Part shown: in pieces, positions 50,600 through 63,170 of the stretch
How the letters are laid out: each line of letters opens with the position of its first letter
Numbering within the stretch: position 1 is the first letter of the stretch
Source of the DNA: Asterias rubens
Taxonomy: Eukaryota > Echinodermata > Asteroidea > Forcipulatida > Asteriidae
Direction of reading: 5' to 3'
Assembly (NCBI RefSeq): GCF_902459465.1
Contig: NC_047065.1
Coordinates: 186,001-250,000, forward strand
Length of the DNA stretch: 64,000 bases
Notes under the pieces: generated by a model
Told to the model about the DNA's origin: nothing
Seen by the model: only the letters and a program-made list of their open reading frames with translations
Database searches by the model: none
Made by a program: the position numbers and the translations under genes

Positions 50600-50726
50600 A
50601 TTGCTCCCTGGGATCCAGAGCTAAAGAGACTGCCGGCCTCTACGCTTTGCTGAGCACTGATTACAAGTCACTCTGCATTATCTTGTATCTGCCTGGGATT
50701 CGGGAATAGTGCTCTACAAGGCAGAG
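50600..50726 (+). other. Possible 5' UTR exon of the type II membrane protein gene
   Basis: GC-richer stretch ending in a strong donor GGCAGAG|GTAAGT (50727). It could be the first non-coding exon of the gene whose start codon is at 57805. No promoter element was identified and the 5' limit is arbitrary. Confidence 0.25.
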
Positions 50727-50734
50727 GTAAGTCA

Positions 50735-51790
50735 TTTTATTCTTCTTCTTGTAATACTTCTTAATGGTAAGGAACAACAGGCCTGAAATATCCATTTTGT
50801 TTCATGGGATGGAACCAATTTCAATTTATCAAGAGAACATGACTTATGTCACTTCCCTTAAGAGAACCCAAACATCTATGTATTATTAAGTCATTAAGGC
50901 TAAGACCTGAGGGATTGAGGCCAAAGGTGCATTTGGGGCGACCCCAACCAGAAACCCGTTCACCACGTTCACCACGTTCACTGGTACAGTCATGCAACGT
51001 CTCAGCGGATAAGCTGATTTCCTCCTTCATGCTTGTGGTTCTTTTAGTGTACTGTGGAAAACTGGAAAATGCTGTGCAAGTATTTATATCCGAGGCAGTT
51101 TCCTCTTTTAAACAGAAAAAAAGCAGTTGAATTTCAAAGCTGGTGTTTAAAGCAGTTTGTGTGTGTTCAGTTGTGCTGGGGTGTAGTGCATGGGATGTAC
51201 AGTGAAGCTGTTCCAACCGAACCATGGTCCAGTAAGGCTCAGTTTCAAAATGGTTAACTCTTATCAACTAATGTACATGTAACTGGAAGTGGCTGCTGAC
51301 TTCTATTAAAAACAAAATACCAACTCTGAAGCATTAAACTCAAATATGCTTTATACCCTTAGTCCCTGAAACTACCCAAAATAAAGCAAAGTATCTGACA
51401 GAAAACAGTGTAGGGGCATGTTGCCTTAAGTGAGATTACAGGTACTCGGAGATACATACAAAGCATTGCGCTGAAATCAATATGGTTGTACAGATGCCAG
51501 TACTGTTTGCAAAGTTATTGTAGTTTGTAGGTCAATTGTGGCTTGTCATTGATCTTTTATTGTGCATAAACAAACCATGTTCAAACAAGCGTAGTAGCTC
51601 ACACTAACTGAAAGTTCAAAGTGCAGACAGTAACAGTGCACAGTATAGACGATGTGACCTATGTTTACATTCAAACCGCCCTCTGTTGACAAAACACTAT
51701 ATACGTCATGTTTCGCCGGGCACTGAGTTGCGTAGTCATTGTGTAGCGCCACTCATTTTACTCTAAATCACGGACAATTTATACGTCTAA
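50735..51790. other. Spacer, no gene recognised
   Basis: Open frames on both strands (longest - strand 50821-51267) overlap each other and lack motifs or splice junctions. Confidence 0.4.
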
Positions 51791-51794
51791 ACGT

Positions 51795-52045
51795 ACACCG
51801 CTATAACTATAAGCACAGAATGGCGCAATGTATCATAAGTTTGCGATGAACTTTTACTTTGCGACCACTAACATGTCATCGCAAGATTGTCATCGCTAAA
51901 TAAACTTTGCGACGAGTATATTCATCGTTAAGTTTTAGTGAAATCGTCGGCTAAAAATCGATCGCTAAGTTGCGATGGATTTTAGATTTAGCGAGCGATT
52001 TCGGCATTTGCGATGACCAAAACGCGTTAGTGAAATCGGCCCCTG
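51795..52045. mobile_element. Partial MITE-like repeat rich in GCGATG/CATCGC
   Basis: Repeated TTGCGATGA, CATCGCAAG, CATCGCTAA and TTGCGACGA motifs in both orientations, ending GTGAAATCGGCCCC, the inverted form of the GGGCCGATTTCAC end of the element at 53366. The left end was not located. Confidence 0.5.
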
Positions 52046-52870
52046 GTATTCGATTCTATACACCCGGATCTACTTGTTGTGCAAGAATAGGAATATTCTC
52101 AGCTGAATAGTCTCTTTCAACAACACGAAGGTACATGTTTGTTACTTTGATCCTTCCTAAATGCTTTGATATAGCCCTGTTGAGACAGGTTGGACACTCT
52201 TGGCATTCACAGGTTGTATGGGTATGCAATCTAATCGGTCTGTCACAATACTGTCAAAGATCTTCCTTGCCAGTTTGTTTATCAAATGCTAGTTAAAACA
52301 CATTAGGAGCAGTCAAAAGTGCATTGTACATTTTGAACTCCAAGTGGTCTGGCTGACTAGCTCGGTGTTGAAAACCATCCCTATTATTTTTGAAATATTT
52401 ACAATTTAAAAAGCTGATGTACTAGTGAAATGACAAGTTAACTGGTTTTGCTGGCCAGTCACAAAAAAAGTTAAGGGCAAACCCTGATAGTGTCCACCAT
52501 GTATTAAAATGGCTTAATGTGCAGAATAAGTGACATTTAAATGTCAAGTTATAAACCACAACTTGGGGAAACTGACTGGGTAAGTTTTGGGTTTGAACAA
52601 AGAACATTTGATACATGTGTACATGTAGGAGTGGGATGGTTGTTCTGAAAGCATCTTAATTTTATAAATATACATTGTTGATTTGAAGTATATAAAACCC
52701 AGTTATTTCAGATTCACAACAAGAACCAAATCAACACAAATTGCATATTAATTTGTTGGTGGAAAAAAATCAATCCCAATGATTTGTTTGGGGGCCAGGT
52801 GTTGTGTTGTGCTGGGAGTACATGTATACTGTAGACCTACATATGAGGTGTTGATAAGTGACACATTGCT

Positions 52871-53587
52871 TAATTTAAAGGCAGGGTGCAGGGTGTCTGG
52901 TAAATGTCATGAAGACCAGTATCCTCACTTGGTAGGCCTACATACGTATCCCAGCTTATACTTACAAACCTGTCAAGATTTGGGCTCAATTGGTCATTGA
53001 AGTGGCAAAAAACTAATGACAAAAAATATACATGTGTGTGTGTAACACCCTTGTTGCATAGAGTTGTGTGCTTTCAGATGACTGAGAAAGGCTTCATGCC
53101 TGAAACCTTTCTCAAATTAAAAGTTTTGCATGAAAAATTACCTTTTCCCTAAAAGTACATTAACTCAAAGGGAGTCGTTTCAAATAATCTTTATATCAAT
53201 ACATGAAGCTCTCCAGTGCTCGTTTTTTAAAAAGAGTTCAGATTAATCTTTGTAGTGCAAATCAATCATTATTGCTAAGCAAGTGTGATTTCACAAAGCA
53301 AATCACTATAGAAATACTGACAACTCATCTTAAGATGAGTCTTAGTGCTTTTAAATCGAGCCCTCGGGCCGATTTCACAAAGCAATAAAATTCATCGCAG
53401 ACAAATTTTCAGTATCACCATAGAGATTTGTATTGTGACATCACACTTTACTTAGCAACTACGATTGATTTGAAGTTACGATCAATTTGAGATCTTTGTG
53501 AAATCGCCCCCAGTGCTCTTTACCAAGAAAGTTTTTATGCTCATTAGTTTTTGGAGTAATTACCAAAGTATACCTTCCTTTAAATTG
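52871..53587 (+). mobile_element. MITE copy (29.5-kb family) interrupted by another element
   Basis: Carries GAAGACCAGTATCCTCACTT, CAAACCTGTCAAGATTTGGG, CTCAATTGGTCATTGAAG, ACACCCTTGTTGCATAGAG and AAAGGGAGTCGTTTC, breaks near 53230, and resumes at ~53512 with CAGTGCTCTTTACCAAGAAA and GGAGTAATTACCAAAGTATA. The interruption is ~280 bp. Confidence 0.75.
53366..53511. mobile_element. 146-bp TIR element nested in the MITE
   Basis: Starts GGGCCGATTTCACAAAG and ends CTTTGTGAAATCGCCCCC, a 17-base inverted pair with one mismatch. The preceding ~100 bases also hold a GATTTCACAAAGC motif, suggesting two overlapping insertions of the family. Confidence 0.7.
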
Positions 53588-53888
53588 GCAGTAACTTCGA
53601 GTCTTTATTTGAGGTTTTTACTTTTGGAAGTAGTGGTGCGATGATAATCTTTTGAACTGCTTGTTTGTTGTTCTCCCTGGTCACTAAACCTCATTCATTT
53701 ACTGGATTCATGTGCATAACACATGCTGTTCATATCATATCAATCATTGCCAATAAAGTCCAAGATTCATTGAGCTTTACAAACTACATTAATAAACCGT
53801 TAAGCTGTGATGATGTTTGACACATGCACACTACAATGGTCTTAACTCTTTCCTCTCTTTCTCTTTTTGTGACTATGCTTCTTCACAG

Positions 53889-54028
53889 CATTTTAGACAC
53901 GGTGTCGTCAGTGGGTGTCACATCCATGTTCCAATTAGCAAGCAAGTACATGGCCATCGCTGCTGTTGTGGATAGACTGTGCCTGACGAGCTTCATAGAT
54001 CACCCCGTTTCCCTACGATGCAGTTAAG
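53889..54028 (+). other. Possible internal exon, probably 5' UTR
   Basis: A very strong pyrimidine tract and acceptor (TTTCTCTTTTTGTGACTATG then CTTCTTCACAG) precede 53889, and a donor TTAAG|GTACAG follows 54028. One frame is open but ends in a stop at the exon edge, so it fits a 5' UTR exon of the downstream + strand gene, or a chance match. Confidence 0.3.
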
Positions 54029-54029
54029 G

Positions 54030-55960
54030 TACAGTGTAGATTATCATATAAATCACCACGCTTCACACAGGGGAAGTGTTTGTTTGGGCATGTTGTCAAA
54101 ATATTGTCCTAGTGTGACCCGGTCAGACTGGAGCTATGCCCTGCTGCTGAGAGGGAGTCTGAAGGGGTTACTGACGCTTGCCTCTAGATGAGGAAATTGT
54201 TCAGTGAGAATAGTTTATAAATATGAAACGCTGTTTGGGGACGATACCTGTTTGACTCTGGTAAGGTGGTAGACAAGTTGGTGTTTTTACAATAACTCAT
54301 TTCCATTTTGCAGACTCAGCCCACTGTTTTTTTTTAAATTGGCATTTCCTTTAAATAAAAACAATTGTGAGAGTGTATTCACTAATCTTGCTTTGGTCAC
54401 TTCCAGTTGTTCTCAGTAATTTTTGTTTGTGTAGCCAATAACAATTAAGACTGATTCACAGAAAGATGTATGTAGGATCAACCTAAAGTTTTTGGTGAAA
54501 TTGGCATCCATGGTACATGTCAGTGGGTCATGTATGCTGCATGTATGGTGTAGACATTATGCATCCTCTGTAAAATTATTCACCACTTAAACTTTGCAAA
54601 GGTCATGTTAAAGGCATATACATGTACATGTGCAAATTGAGGGTTATATAACCATTTTTTGCAGAATTGACATTCCAGATTACCACCCCACTCTGTCTGT
54701 TGGTCTAACCATTCAATATCATCCACTGTGATTTTTGAATAATAAGTCAGCCTGTAATATCGAGCTACCATTGGTCCATGTTGTGAATGATTGTTGTAGT
54801 TCTATCATGGTTCTATGATTTTTATGAACGTCATGTTTAAACCAAGGGTTTGTTAACAGAAGGGATCTTGGAAAGTGCCATTTTAGTTGGGAGAATTACC
54901 CCCAAAGACATGTTTTTCCATTCCCATGCAGAATTTAACCTTCCTAGATGACTAGGCCTGGTATTCTTCCTACTTAAGTCTGATTTCCTATTGTTGTGCC
55001 CTTGAATTAGTTGTGATTAAATAGCCTAAATGTCTATTAAAGCCTACATGTACCTATGGAAATCTAGGTCAGCCCCTGTACTTGATAAAATATTACTATT
55101 TTTTTCCAAGTGGCAGAAAACTGATCAAACCTTTTTTTGGTCAGTTTTCTTGAAACACAATACTATTTAAATTGCTTACACCCCTTTACTGGTAGAATTT
55201 GTGTTCCATGCCCTTCTGCGGAGCACTCAACAAAGTATGAATGCATTATGACCCCTGATCATACATTGTGTATTGACAGTGTACCTGTTGGTTCTCAGGC
55301 CTCTCTAACAATAATATACCATGGTAGTATGACTTCCTGGTTCAAGTGTTTTTAAGGTCAATAAAATGTCCTGTCTTTGCAGAGTGGGCTGAAAAGTAAA
55401 GGCCTGAACCTGGTCTCTTTATGACTAAACACTGACTGAGCCCTTGAGATCTGATAATTGATAACATGGGACGTACAGGTAGAAGGATGTTGGGGGGGGG
55501 GAGTAGGGCTTCTGTAAAGCACTGGTTTCACCTTGCAATGTGTAATTGATCAGTGGCCAGCTAATAATTCATTGTATTTCAAGTAGAGTGTACACCTTTA
55601 TCATAATGCTGCCATCTTGGTCATGTTCCCTGTATTCAATAACGGGGTAATGGATAATATTTATTGTACTAAAATAAACCAGACTATTTCTCCTGCCAGC
55701 CTCAGTTTGGTTACATTGATTTAAATGAAGGTTCTATTATGAGGTGGGAGGTTCTTATGGCCACCTTGTTTCGAATTATGGATGGTTTTTAAAAAATACA
55801 TTTGTTTGCGCCATTTCTTGAGTGGTTACATCTCATTTAGAAAAGTTGGACCCTATTCTCAGAAAAAAAGCATTAGTTAGGCCTGACCAGACCCCCTGAA
55901 CTGAATGTTAAATTCTGAGTAAAGTCAAATCTAATGTTGGATCAATGAGTACATTTCCAC
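54030..55960. other. Spacer, repeat fragments only
   Basis: 54708-54748 resembles the gene 2 intron repeat (CCATTCAATATCATCCACTG); 54955-55050 resembles 20690-20800; 55585-55640 resembles 60235-60290 (CATCTTnnTnnnGTTCCCTG then TATTC). No gene supported. Confidence 0.45.
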
Positions 55961-55971
55961 GTACATGTAGG

Positions 55972-56661
55972 TCAAGAAGATGGGTTGGGGGGAGTTTGGC
56001 AAGCTGATGGGTCAAGAAGTTACGGGTTGGGGGAGTTTGGCAAGCTGATGGGTCAAGAAGATATGGGTTGGGGGAGTTTGGCAAGCTGATGGGTCAAGAA
56101 GATATGGGTTGGGGGAGTTTGGCAAGCTGATGGGTTCAGAAGATATGGGTTGGGGGAGTTTGGCAAGCTGATGGGTCAAGAAGATATGGGTTGGGGGAGT
56201 TTGGCAAGCTGATGGGTCAAGAAGATATGGGTTGGGGGAGTTTGGCAAGCTGATGGGTCAAGAAGATATGGGTTGGGGGAGTTTGGCAAGCTGATGGGTC
56301 AAGAAGATATGGGTTGGGGGAGTTTGGCAAGCTGATGGGTCAAGAAGATATGAGTTGGGGGAGTTTGGCAAGCTGATGGGTCAAGAAGATATGGGTTGGG
56401 GGAGTTTAGCAAGCTGATGGGTCAAGAAGATATGGGTTGGGGGAGTTTGGCAAGCTGATGGGTCAAGAAGATATGGGTTGGGGGAGTTTGGCAAGCTGAT
56501 GGGTCAAGAAGATATGGGTTGGGAGAGTTTGGCAAGCTGATGGGTCAAGAAGATATGGGTTGGGGGAGTTTGGCAAGCTGATGGGTCAAGAAGATGGGTT
56601 GGGGGAGTTTGGCAAGCTGATGGGTCAAGAAGATGGGTTGGGGGAGTTTGGCAAGCTGATG
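55972..56661. repeat. 41-bp minisatellite, about 17 copies
   Basis: Unit GATGGGTCAAGAAGATATGG, GTTGGGGGAGTTTGGCAAGC, T. Several copies lack a few bases (AAGATGGGTTGG). Strongly G-rich on + strand. The - strand frames with a repeated LAKLPQPI are a by-product. Confidence 0.95.
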
Positions 56662-57711
56662 ACTCTGGGCACAGGGGACGTCAAGAAAAGAAGAAGAATA
56701 ATATTTGCCAGATGCTGATAAGCTATAAAGGGAAGGGGTCATATTATTTATCATTTTGGGGGTGAATCATTGGGTATTACAAAGATTTCTGGGTCATACG
56801 TGTACATAGTGAACCGGTGTCAGTGGTTATTTAATGGACTGCTGTGAATGACATATAGGAACTTTCAAAGTACACTGTGAACGCATGGGTACATGTATTT
56901 TTGTGTGTGTTTTTTTACAGTTTAAAGTCAATAACAATAACGGGTTTCCATGTAATGTACCAAAGGTTCACGCATACAATGTACAGGTGGTGTATGTGCC
57001 CCCTATTTCAGATCCTTTGTTGATCTTCCTTGATGATTTTGATCACCACTCAAAATGTTGGTGAGTGATGTATTCAGGTGTGTACTGTATGTACATGTAG
57101 GATAATCAGAAGAACAGTGACACTGCCCATCTACCCTGTCTATCTTGAACTGGCCCTAATCACAACCACCCACAAGGCCAGAGCTTTTAGAGAATTTTTG
57201 GTTTCTTTTAACAATAGTTTCCTGGAAACTTTCTCTCACAAACAAAAACCCATACTGTACTTTCAGGGAAGTATTGTCAAATCTAGGCCACACACACACC
57301 AACTGAGAGTGGTGATATGAGTTCCAGTCAGTAAATTGTCTCTGGTAAGCAATCATTTTTTAATCATTCAAAATGATTTGTGTTGTTGAGTGGTCGCTTC
57401 CTTTGTCCCAATTTCATTGAGGTACTTAGGCACAAGAAGTAGCTGAGAATGTATAACATTATGCTTGTACCAGAATAAGGTTACTACCAAAACTACCATG
57501 TCAAACTTTGTGACTGTATCCTGTTCATTTCTGATTTTGTAAATCAGTGTTCTGAACAATATTATCTCATTGGTTATCTAACTAAGTTCAGATTTATAGG
57601 CACTCTATTTTAAGCAGAAAGTGTGTGTTATTATTACATGTGTTTTATTGAAAGGTTGATATTGAATAAGAATTATAGGTTTGAATGTTGTTATCCTTTT
57701 CTGATTTCCAG

Positions 57712-57940
57712 AATAACTACTGGTCGAAGTCTTCCCAACAGTCACTCCTAACTGGTACTCTGCACCTGGTACTCTGCACCAATACTGCAGCCACCACTAC
57801 CACCATGGGCTTGGCAGTTAGATTCAATGTCCGAACGCTGATGTACATCTTATTAGTTGTAATGGTGCTCCTTATACTCGACTTATGCTTCATGTTGTCA
57901 ATCGGAGGAAGAAACAAGAACAAATTCGTTGAAACTAAAA
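57712..57940 (+). CDS. Start exon of an unidentified type II membrane protein (CDS 57805-57940)
   Basis: Acceptor TTTTCTGATTTCCAG before 57712; 93 bases of 5' UTR; ATG at 57805 in a near-ideal context (CACCATGG); donor AAAA|GTAGGT at 57941, phase 1. It encodes MGLAVRFNVR, a hydrophobic helix TLMYILLVVMVLLILDLCFM, then LSIGGRNKNKFVETK. Short basic N-terminus plus signal-anchor without a cleavage site suggests a type II protein, often Golgi enzymes; the family is not recognised. The 5' UTR holds a short duplication (CTGGTACTCTGCACC twice). Confidence 0.65.
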
Positions 57941-58029
57941 GTAGGTACCAAAACTGGATTGTGTGTTTTTTGTATTACTTAACATCCACCTTTCAACGTA
58001 GATTTTTTTATTTTCATCTTGCATGATGC

Positions 58030-60920
58030 CTCAAGATTCAAATGCCTGGATCCAGAGGCTGTTTGTCCCATGTGAATGTCTGTAACCATGGAAATGCATC
58101 GCCGAGTGATTTGATTAATGTTGTCATAGTTCGAAGCCTCAAGAGAAATCTGTCATGTTGGTTCCTGCTCCCAGTTCATCAACTGATCAATGGTTAACCA
58201 TGGGTGACCCAAGGACGGCAGCTCACTGTTGAATATGAAGTTTGTATTCAAACTAAAGAGGGAGGGGGAGGGGTTGATAGAAATATAAAATAAGAACTAG
58301 AAAGTTGAAGTTAGGAGCGAAAAGCTCTAGAAAGTTAAAGTTTGGAAGAAAAAAACTTCTGAAATTTGTACGTCTGCTTGATGAGCCAAAGAAGCAGTTA
58401 TTATCTTCAGATGAATAAATATTGCTGTACTTCTAAAGCACCAAAGATCCTGTGCCCAGAATCTTGATTAAAACTAAAAGACTTGTTTCAATTTATAACT
58501 TATCACTAAAGTTTGGATGATATTATGCACCCCTTTTGTCAGCAATTACCTGTCCCCCACTGTTGAGGTAGACATTTTCTCCAACACATAACATATAATT
58601 CTCAATCTTAGTAGTGACTTGTAAAAAGACAAACCTGCCAGCTTAAGAACCAAACCTGTTTCTAATGTTCCTTCAAATCAACAGGTCTTTTCAAGTTTCA
58701 ATAAACAGTTTTGTAATGGTTAAATCTGTATTTTATTGGTGATAATCAAAACGTATCATTTAAGAGGGCGTATCCCTACATAAGAAATATCTTAAGAAAC
58801 ACAGGTGCTTTTACCATCTGTCCTACCACGGTACGCAGAATTTGTGACTTAATTAGTGGTCTCCATAGCTACAGCTCGATTATCTTGCTGCGAACAAGTA
58901 AAAATATACAAATAAAATAGAGCGGTAACCAAATTGAAGACATGCGAACATGCGGATTGCAGAAATGGACTGACGCCTTGATTGCCCAAGGGGGCCTTTG
59001 TCTAGAGATGTCTGTGTCACTTTACAGTCTCATGTACCAGAACTCTTGTTTCATTATTTGATTCTGCATTAATGAAAAGCGTAAGTTTTTTATTTATATT
59101 CATGGGTGCTGCTGAGGAAAATTTACGTTAAGGCATAGATTGATGATGATTTCCATTTGTATTATCTTGAATTTACATTATGAAAATAGGCAGTTTTATG
59201 CAAAATTATGAAAATATGTATTTTTGCATATTCATGAAAGTTTGCATTATATGTGAATAGCAAAAGTAATTTTTTTGTAGCGTTTGCTTAAATATTGGTC
59301 AGAGATTATGTTGTGACGTAAGTTTTTTTATGATTTGATTTACTACCTACATGTAGTAAATCAAATCACAAAAAATATCATTTGCAAAATAAATAAATGA
59401 TTGCCTTCAAAGGATTATTAAAAAAAAATATTCACGGCATCAAATGTATGTTGAAATTGTACACACTTCATGTTTCAATTTGCAAACGATGCATTTGCGT
59501 TACATTTTCTCAAGACATTCTTGTACTGTCAAAGAAGTCAATTCTGCTAATGTTGTTTGCTTCTACCTCCTGGCACAGTTACATGTAAGATACAAAAAAC
59601 ATGTGTTTGCTTCACCCCAGTACTAAGGTTTTTAAGAGAGAAAACAAAACTTTGCGTGCACAGAGTGCGTCGGCCACAGACCTGCAAAGCTCATGACAAA
59701 TGTTCACCATACTTGCAGTACTCACTAATCAGGCTTCAGGCGCTTCTTGGTCTGTCCATCTTTTCATTTGGTCGATTAGGTATGGAGAAAAATTCCAGGA
59801 TGAATATTTTATTTGGACCACTAACTGTCCGACATCATGGAGAGGGGGGGGGGGGGGGTTTAGGTCATGGTTAATTTAAGAGAAAGGGGTGACTCAGCTA
59901 GAGTAGAAAATTACTAACAAAATCTGAAGGTCTGTCTCAAGTTGAGCCTTAATGCCCCTTTGCTGGTCATTGCCTTGATGCCCATTGCATTTTCTTGTAG
60001 AGAATCACATTTACCTTATTTTACAAAAGAAAACTGACTTGCCTTTTCATAAGAGAGGGGTCTTTTAGGACGATTTATTCCAAACAAAGTGCTTGAAGTT
60101 TTATTCTTGAAGTTGCTTGGCCAGTTTTCATGATAAAGTCTCCACATTGGCAGACATCATTATAAAGGTCTGTGGCATTAGCCTGACTTGTCTGCTACAT
60201 GTACCATGTAGTAGTTGACCTTTACCATGTAGTAGTTGACCTTTATCTTAATGTGGCCATCTTTGTTGGGTTCCCTGTATTCTTACAAGGTAGTTCCAAT
60301 TATCATTCCATTTGAAAATGGGCCATGACTTATTTGGACTTCCTGCCTCTGTACAAACACTCAGAATTATAATTCTGCCTGACTAGTAATTTTGCAACAC
60401 TCATATTAGGATAAAATGTTACCTCCCCCCCCCCCTCAAAAATAATAACTATACTGATGATGATGTCAAAATGTGTTGATGAGTGTTTGAAGTTTGAATA
60501 CATTCCTAGCCTAGTTTCTGGGTCAACCATGCCATGAGGTTTTTTGAAGTTTTTTTAAAAGAACATGTTATGTGAAGCTGTAAACATGTGGAGGCCTGCA
60601 GTGGAAGTGCAGTACACATACATGTACATGTGGGCAAGTTGCCATAATGAATAATATTAGAAAGTACAGGGTTTCTTTTACCTATGTTTTGTAACCTGAA
60701 TTGTTTATTGTGTGTCACGGAAACTCACTTACCAATGAATTGCTAATTCTTGATTTCTGAGCCGCCTGTCCAGATAACTTACAGGCAACCGGTTATGGTA
60801 GTGTTGAATACATGTTTGAGTGTTAAGTGTAGTCCAGTCTTCCTGCCCAAGGAATATGCCCTTGAAACTGGCTCAATCTAATGAGGTTTGGATTTCCTCG
60901 GAATGAATTCTGGATTGATT
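58030..60920 (+). other. Intron of the type II membrane protein gene
   Basis: Contains a 16-bp perfect hairpin (TGATTTGATTTACTAC at 59331-59346 with 59353-59368), a G run near 59846-59860 and a C run near 60424-60437. No additional exon supported. Confidence 0.4.
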
Positions 60921-60925
60921 CTTAG

Positions 60926-61006
60926 ACCAGACAGACAAACCCTCCGTATCCATTGAAGGAGCAGATGTCAAGATCAATTGCAACATGTCTCTATCAATGT
61001 TTAGTG
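60926..61006 (+). CDS. Candidate second coding exon of the type II membrane protein
   Basis: Acceptor GATTGATTCTTAG before 60926 and donor AGTG|GTAAAC at 61007. It is 81 bases, phase 1-1, compatible with the flanking exons. It encodes QTDKPSVSIEGADVKINCNM then SLSMFS; joined to the start exon it creates NQT, and NMS is a second N-glycosylation sequon, fitting a luminal stem. No homology recognised. Confidence 0.4.
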
Positions 61007-61302
61007 GTAAACCCTCAATAGGTTTGCCACCAGGCTTGCCCCCCCCCCCCTCCTTCCGCTTTCTTCTTGCGAGGAGTACATGTAAACTGTGTTCCTCTAA
61101 ACACCTTAAGTTAGTAATCCCAATCCCAATCTTGAAGCACAATTTGGGACATGAATTGCTGGAGGATCTTCTGTTGGGCATACTTTCATTATATCCTTCT
61201 TCCTGGCAGTGAAACAGGGCATCTTCAAACTAATATCTTAATATTGGAATTTATTTGTTTAATTTCTTTTTTTAAATCACCTAGTATGACAAGGCTAGAC
61301 TA

Positions 61303-61336
61303 AGGATATAGGCATTGGTATCATCCACTAGGAGCA
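61303..61336. repeat. Single diverged copy of the gene 2 intron minisatellite motif
   Basis: AGGATATAGGCATTGGTATC then ATCCACTAGGAGC matches the 82-bp unit at 13187-13770 (AGGATGTAGGCATGGGTATC then ATCTACTAGGAGC) with a few changes. It sits just before another tandem array. Confidence 0.7.
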
Positions 61337-61348
61337 GAGTGCAATTTT

Positions 61349-62910
61349 ATGTACATGTACCTTCCCAGATTATCATCCTCACAGTACTTTTGTAGATGAA
61401 TGGAAAAGGTCAGGCGTCCATGACCCGGAAGCAATGTTGCTGACCCACCAATATGTACATGTACCTTCCCATATTAACATTCTCACAGTACTTTTGTAGA
61501 TGAATGGAAAAGGTCAGGCGTCCATGACCCGGAAGCAATGTTGCTGACCCACCAATATGTACATGTACCTTCCCATATTAACATTCTCACAGTACTTTTG
61601 TAGATAAATGGAAAAGGTCAGGCGTCCATGAGCGGGAAGCAATGTTGCTGACCCACCAATATGTACATGTACCTTCCCAGATTAACATCCTCACAGTACT
61701 TTTGTAGATGAATGGAAAAGGTCAGGCGTCCATGACCGGGAACAATGTTGCTGACCCACCAATATGTACATGTACCTTCCCATATTAACATTCTCACAGT
61801 ACTTTTGTAGATGAATGGAAAAGGTCAGGCGTCCATGAGCGGGAAGCAATGTTGCTGACCCACCAATATGTACATGTACCTTCCCAGATTAACATCCTCA
61901 CAGTACTTTTGTAGATGAATGGAAAAGGTCAGGCGTCCATGAGCGGGAAGCAATGTTGCTGACCCACCAATATGTACATGTACCTTCCCAGATTAACATC
62001 CTCACAGTACTTTTGTAGATGAATGGAAAAGGTCAGGCGTCCATGACCCGGAAGCAATGTTGCTGACCCACCAATATGTACATGTACCTTCCCAGATTAA
62101 CATCCTCACAGTACTTTTGTAGATGAATGGAAAAGGTCAGGCGTCCATGAGCGGGAAGCAATGTTGCTGACCCACCAATATGTACATGTACCTTCCCAGA
62201 TTAACATCCTCACAGTACTTTTGTAGATGAATGGAAAAGGTCAGGCGTCCATGACCCGGAAGCAATGTTGCTGACCCACCAATATGTACATGTACCTTCC
62301 CATATTAACATTCTCACAGTACTTTTGTAGATGAATGGAAAAGGTCAGGCGTCCATGACCCGGAAGCAATGTTGCTGACCCACCAGTATGTACATGTACC
62401 TTCCCAGATTATCATCCTCACAGTACTTTTGTAGATGAATGGAAAAGGTCAGGCGTCCATGACCCGGAAGCAATGTTGCTGACCCACCAATATGCACATG
62501 TACCTTCCCAGATTAACATCCTCACAGTACTTTTGTAGATGAATGGAAAAGGTCAGGCGTCCATGACCGGGAAGCAATGTTGCTGACCCACCAATATGCA
62601 CATGTACCTTCCCAGATTAACATCCTCACAGTACTTTTGTAGATGAATGGAAAAGGTCAGGCGTCCATGACCGGGAAGCAATGTTGCTGACCCACCAATA
62701 TGTACATGTACCTTCCCAGATTAACATCCTCACAGTACTTTTGTAGATGAATGGAAAAGGTCAGGCGTCCATGACCGGGAAGCAATGTTGCTGACCCACC
62801 AATATGTACATGTACCTTCCCAGATTAACATTCTCACAGTACTTTTGTAGATGAATGGAAAAGGTCAGGCGTCCATGACCCGGAAGCAATGTTGCTGACC
62901 CACCAATATG
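61349..62910. repeat. 104-bp minisatellite, about 15 copies
   Basis: Unit TATGTACATGTACCTTCCCA, GATTAACATCCTCACAGTAC, TTTTGTAGATGAATGGAAAA, GGTCAGGCGTCCATGACCCG, GAAGCAATGTTGCTGACCCA, CCAA. Each unit carries a TGTACATGTAC near-palindrome. CCCGG, CCGGG and GCGGG variants alternate. It lies in an intron of the type II membrane protein gene. Confidence 0.95.
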
Positions 62911-62917
62911 TTCTTCT

Positions 62918-63063
62918 TAATAAACACACAGTACTAAATTCATGTAACAGGCAGTTTGCACTTTCCTGGTTTTTACTAAAACACCTGTTTTAATCCCTAG
63001 CAAAATAAACAAACAGTACTAAATTCATGTAACAGGCAGTTTGCACTTTCCTGGTTTTTACTG
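62918..63063. repeat. ~81-bp tandem duplication next to the minisatellite
   Basis: CAGTACTAAATTCATGTAAC, AGGCAGTTTGCACTTTCCTG, GTTTTTACT occurs at about 62928-62977 and again at 63009-63062. Confidence 0.85.
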
Positions 63064-63170
63064 ACTTGGGGAAAAAATATTTTAAGCAGTTATTTGGACT
63101 TGTGATCTATTTACTCTCAACCTCAAACTGAAAAACAAACTATTTTGAATATGGATGATGTTATATGCAG

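Noticed and set aside
50821..51267. 148-codon - strand frame
   Set aside because: Overlaps open frames on the other strand, with no motifs or splice sites.
56012..56754. - strand frames with LAKLPQPI repeats
   Set aside because: Translation of the 41-bp minisatellite; no splice signals or non-repeat coding flank.
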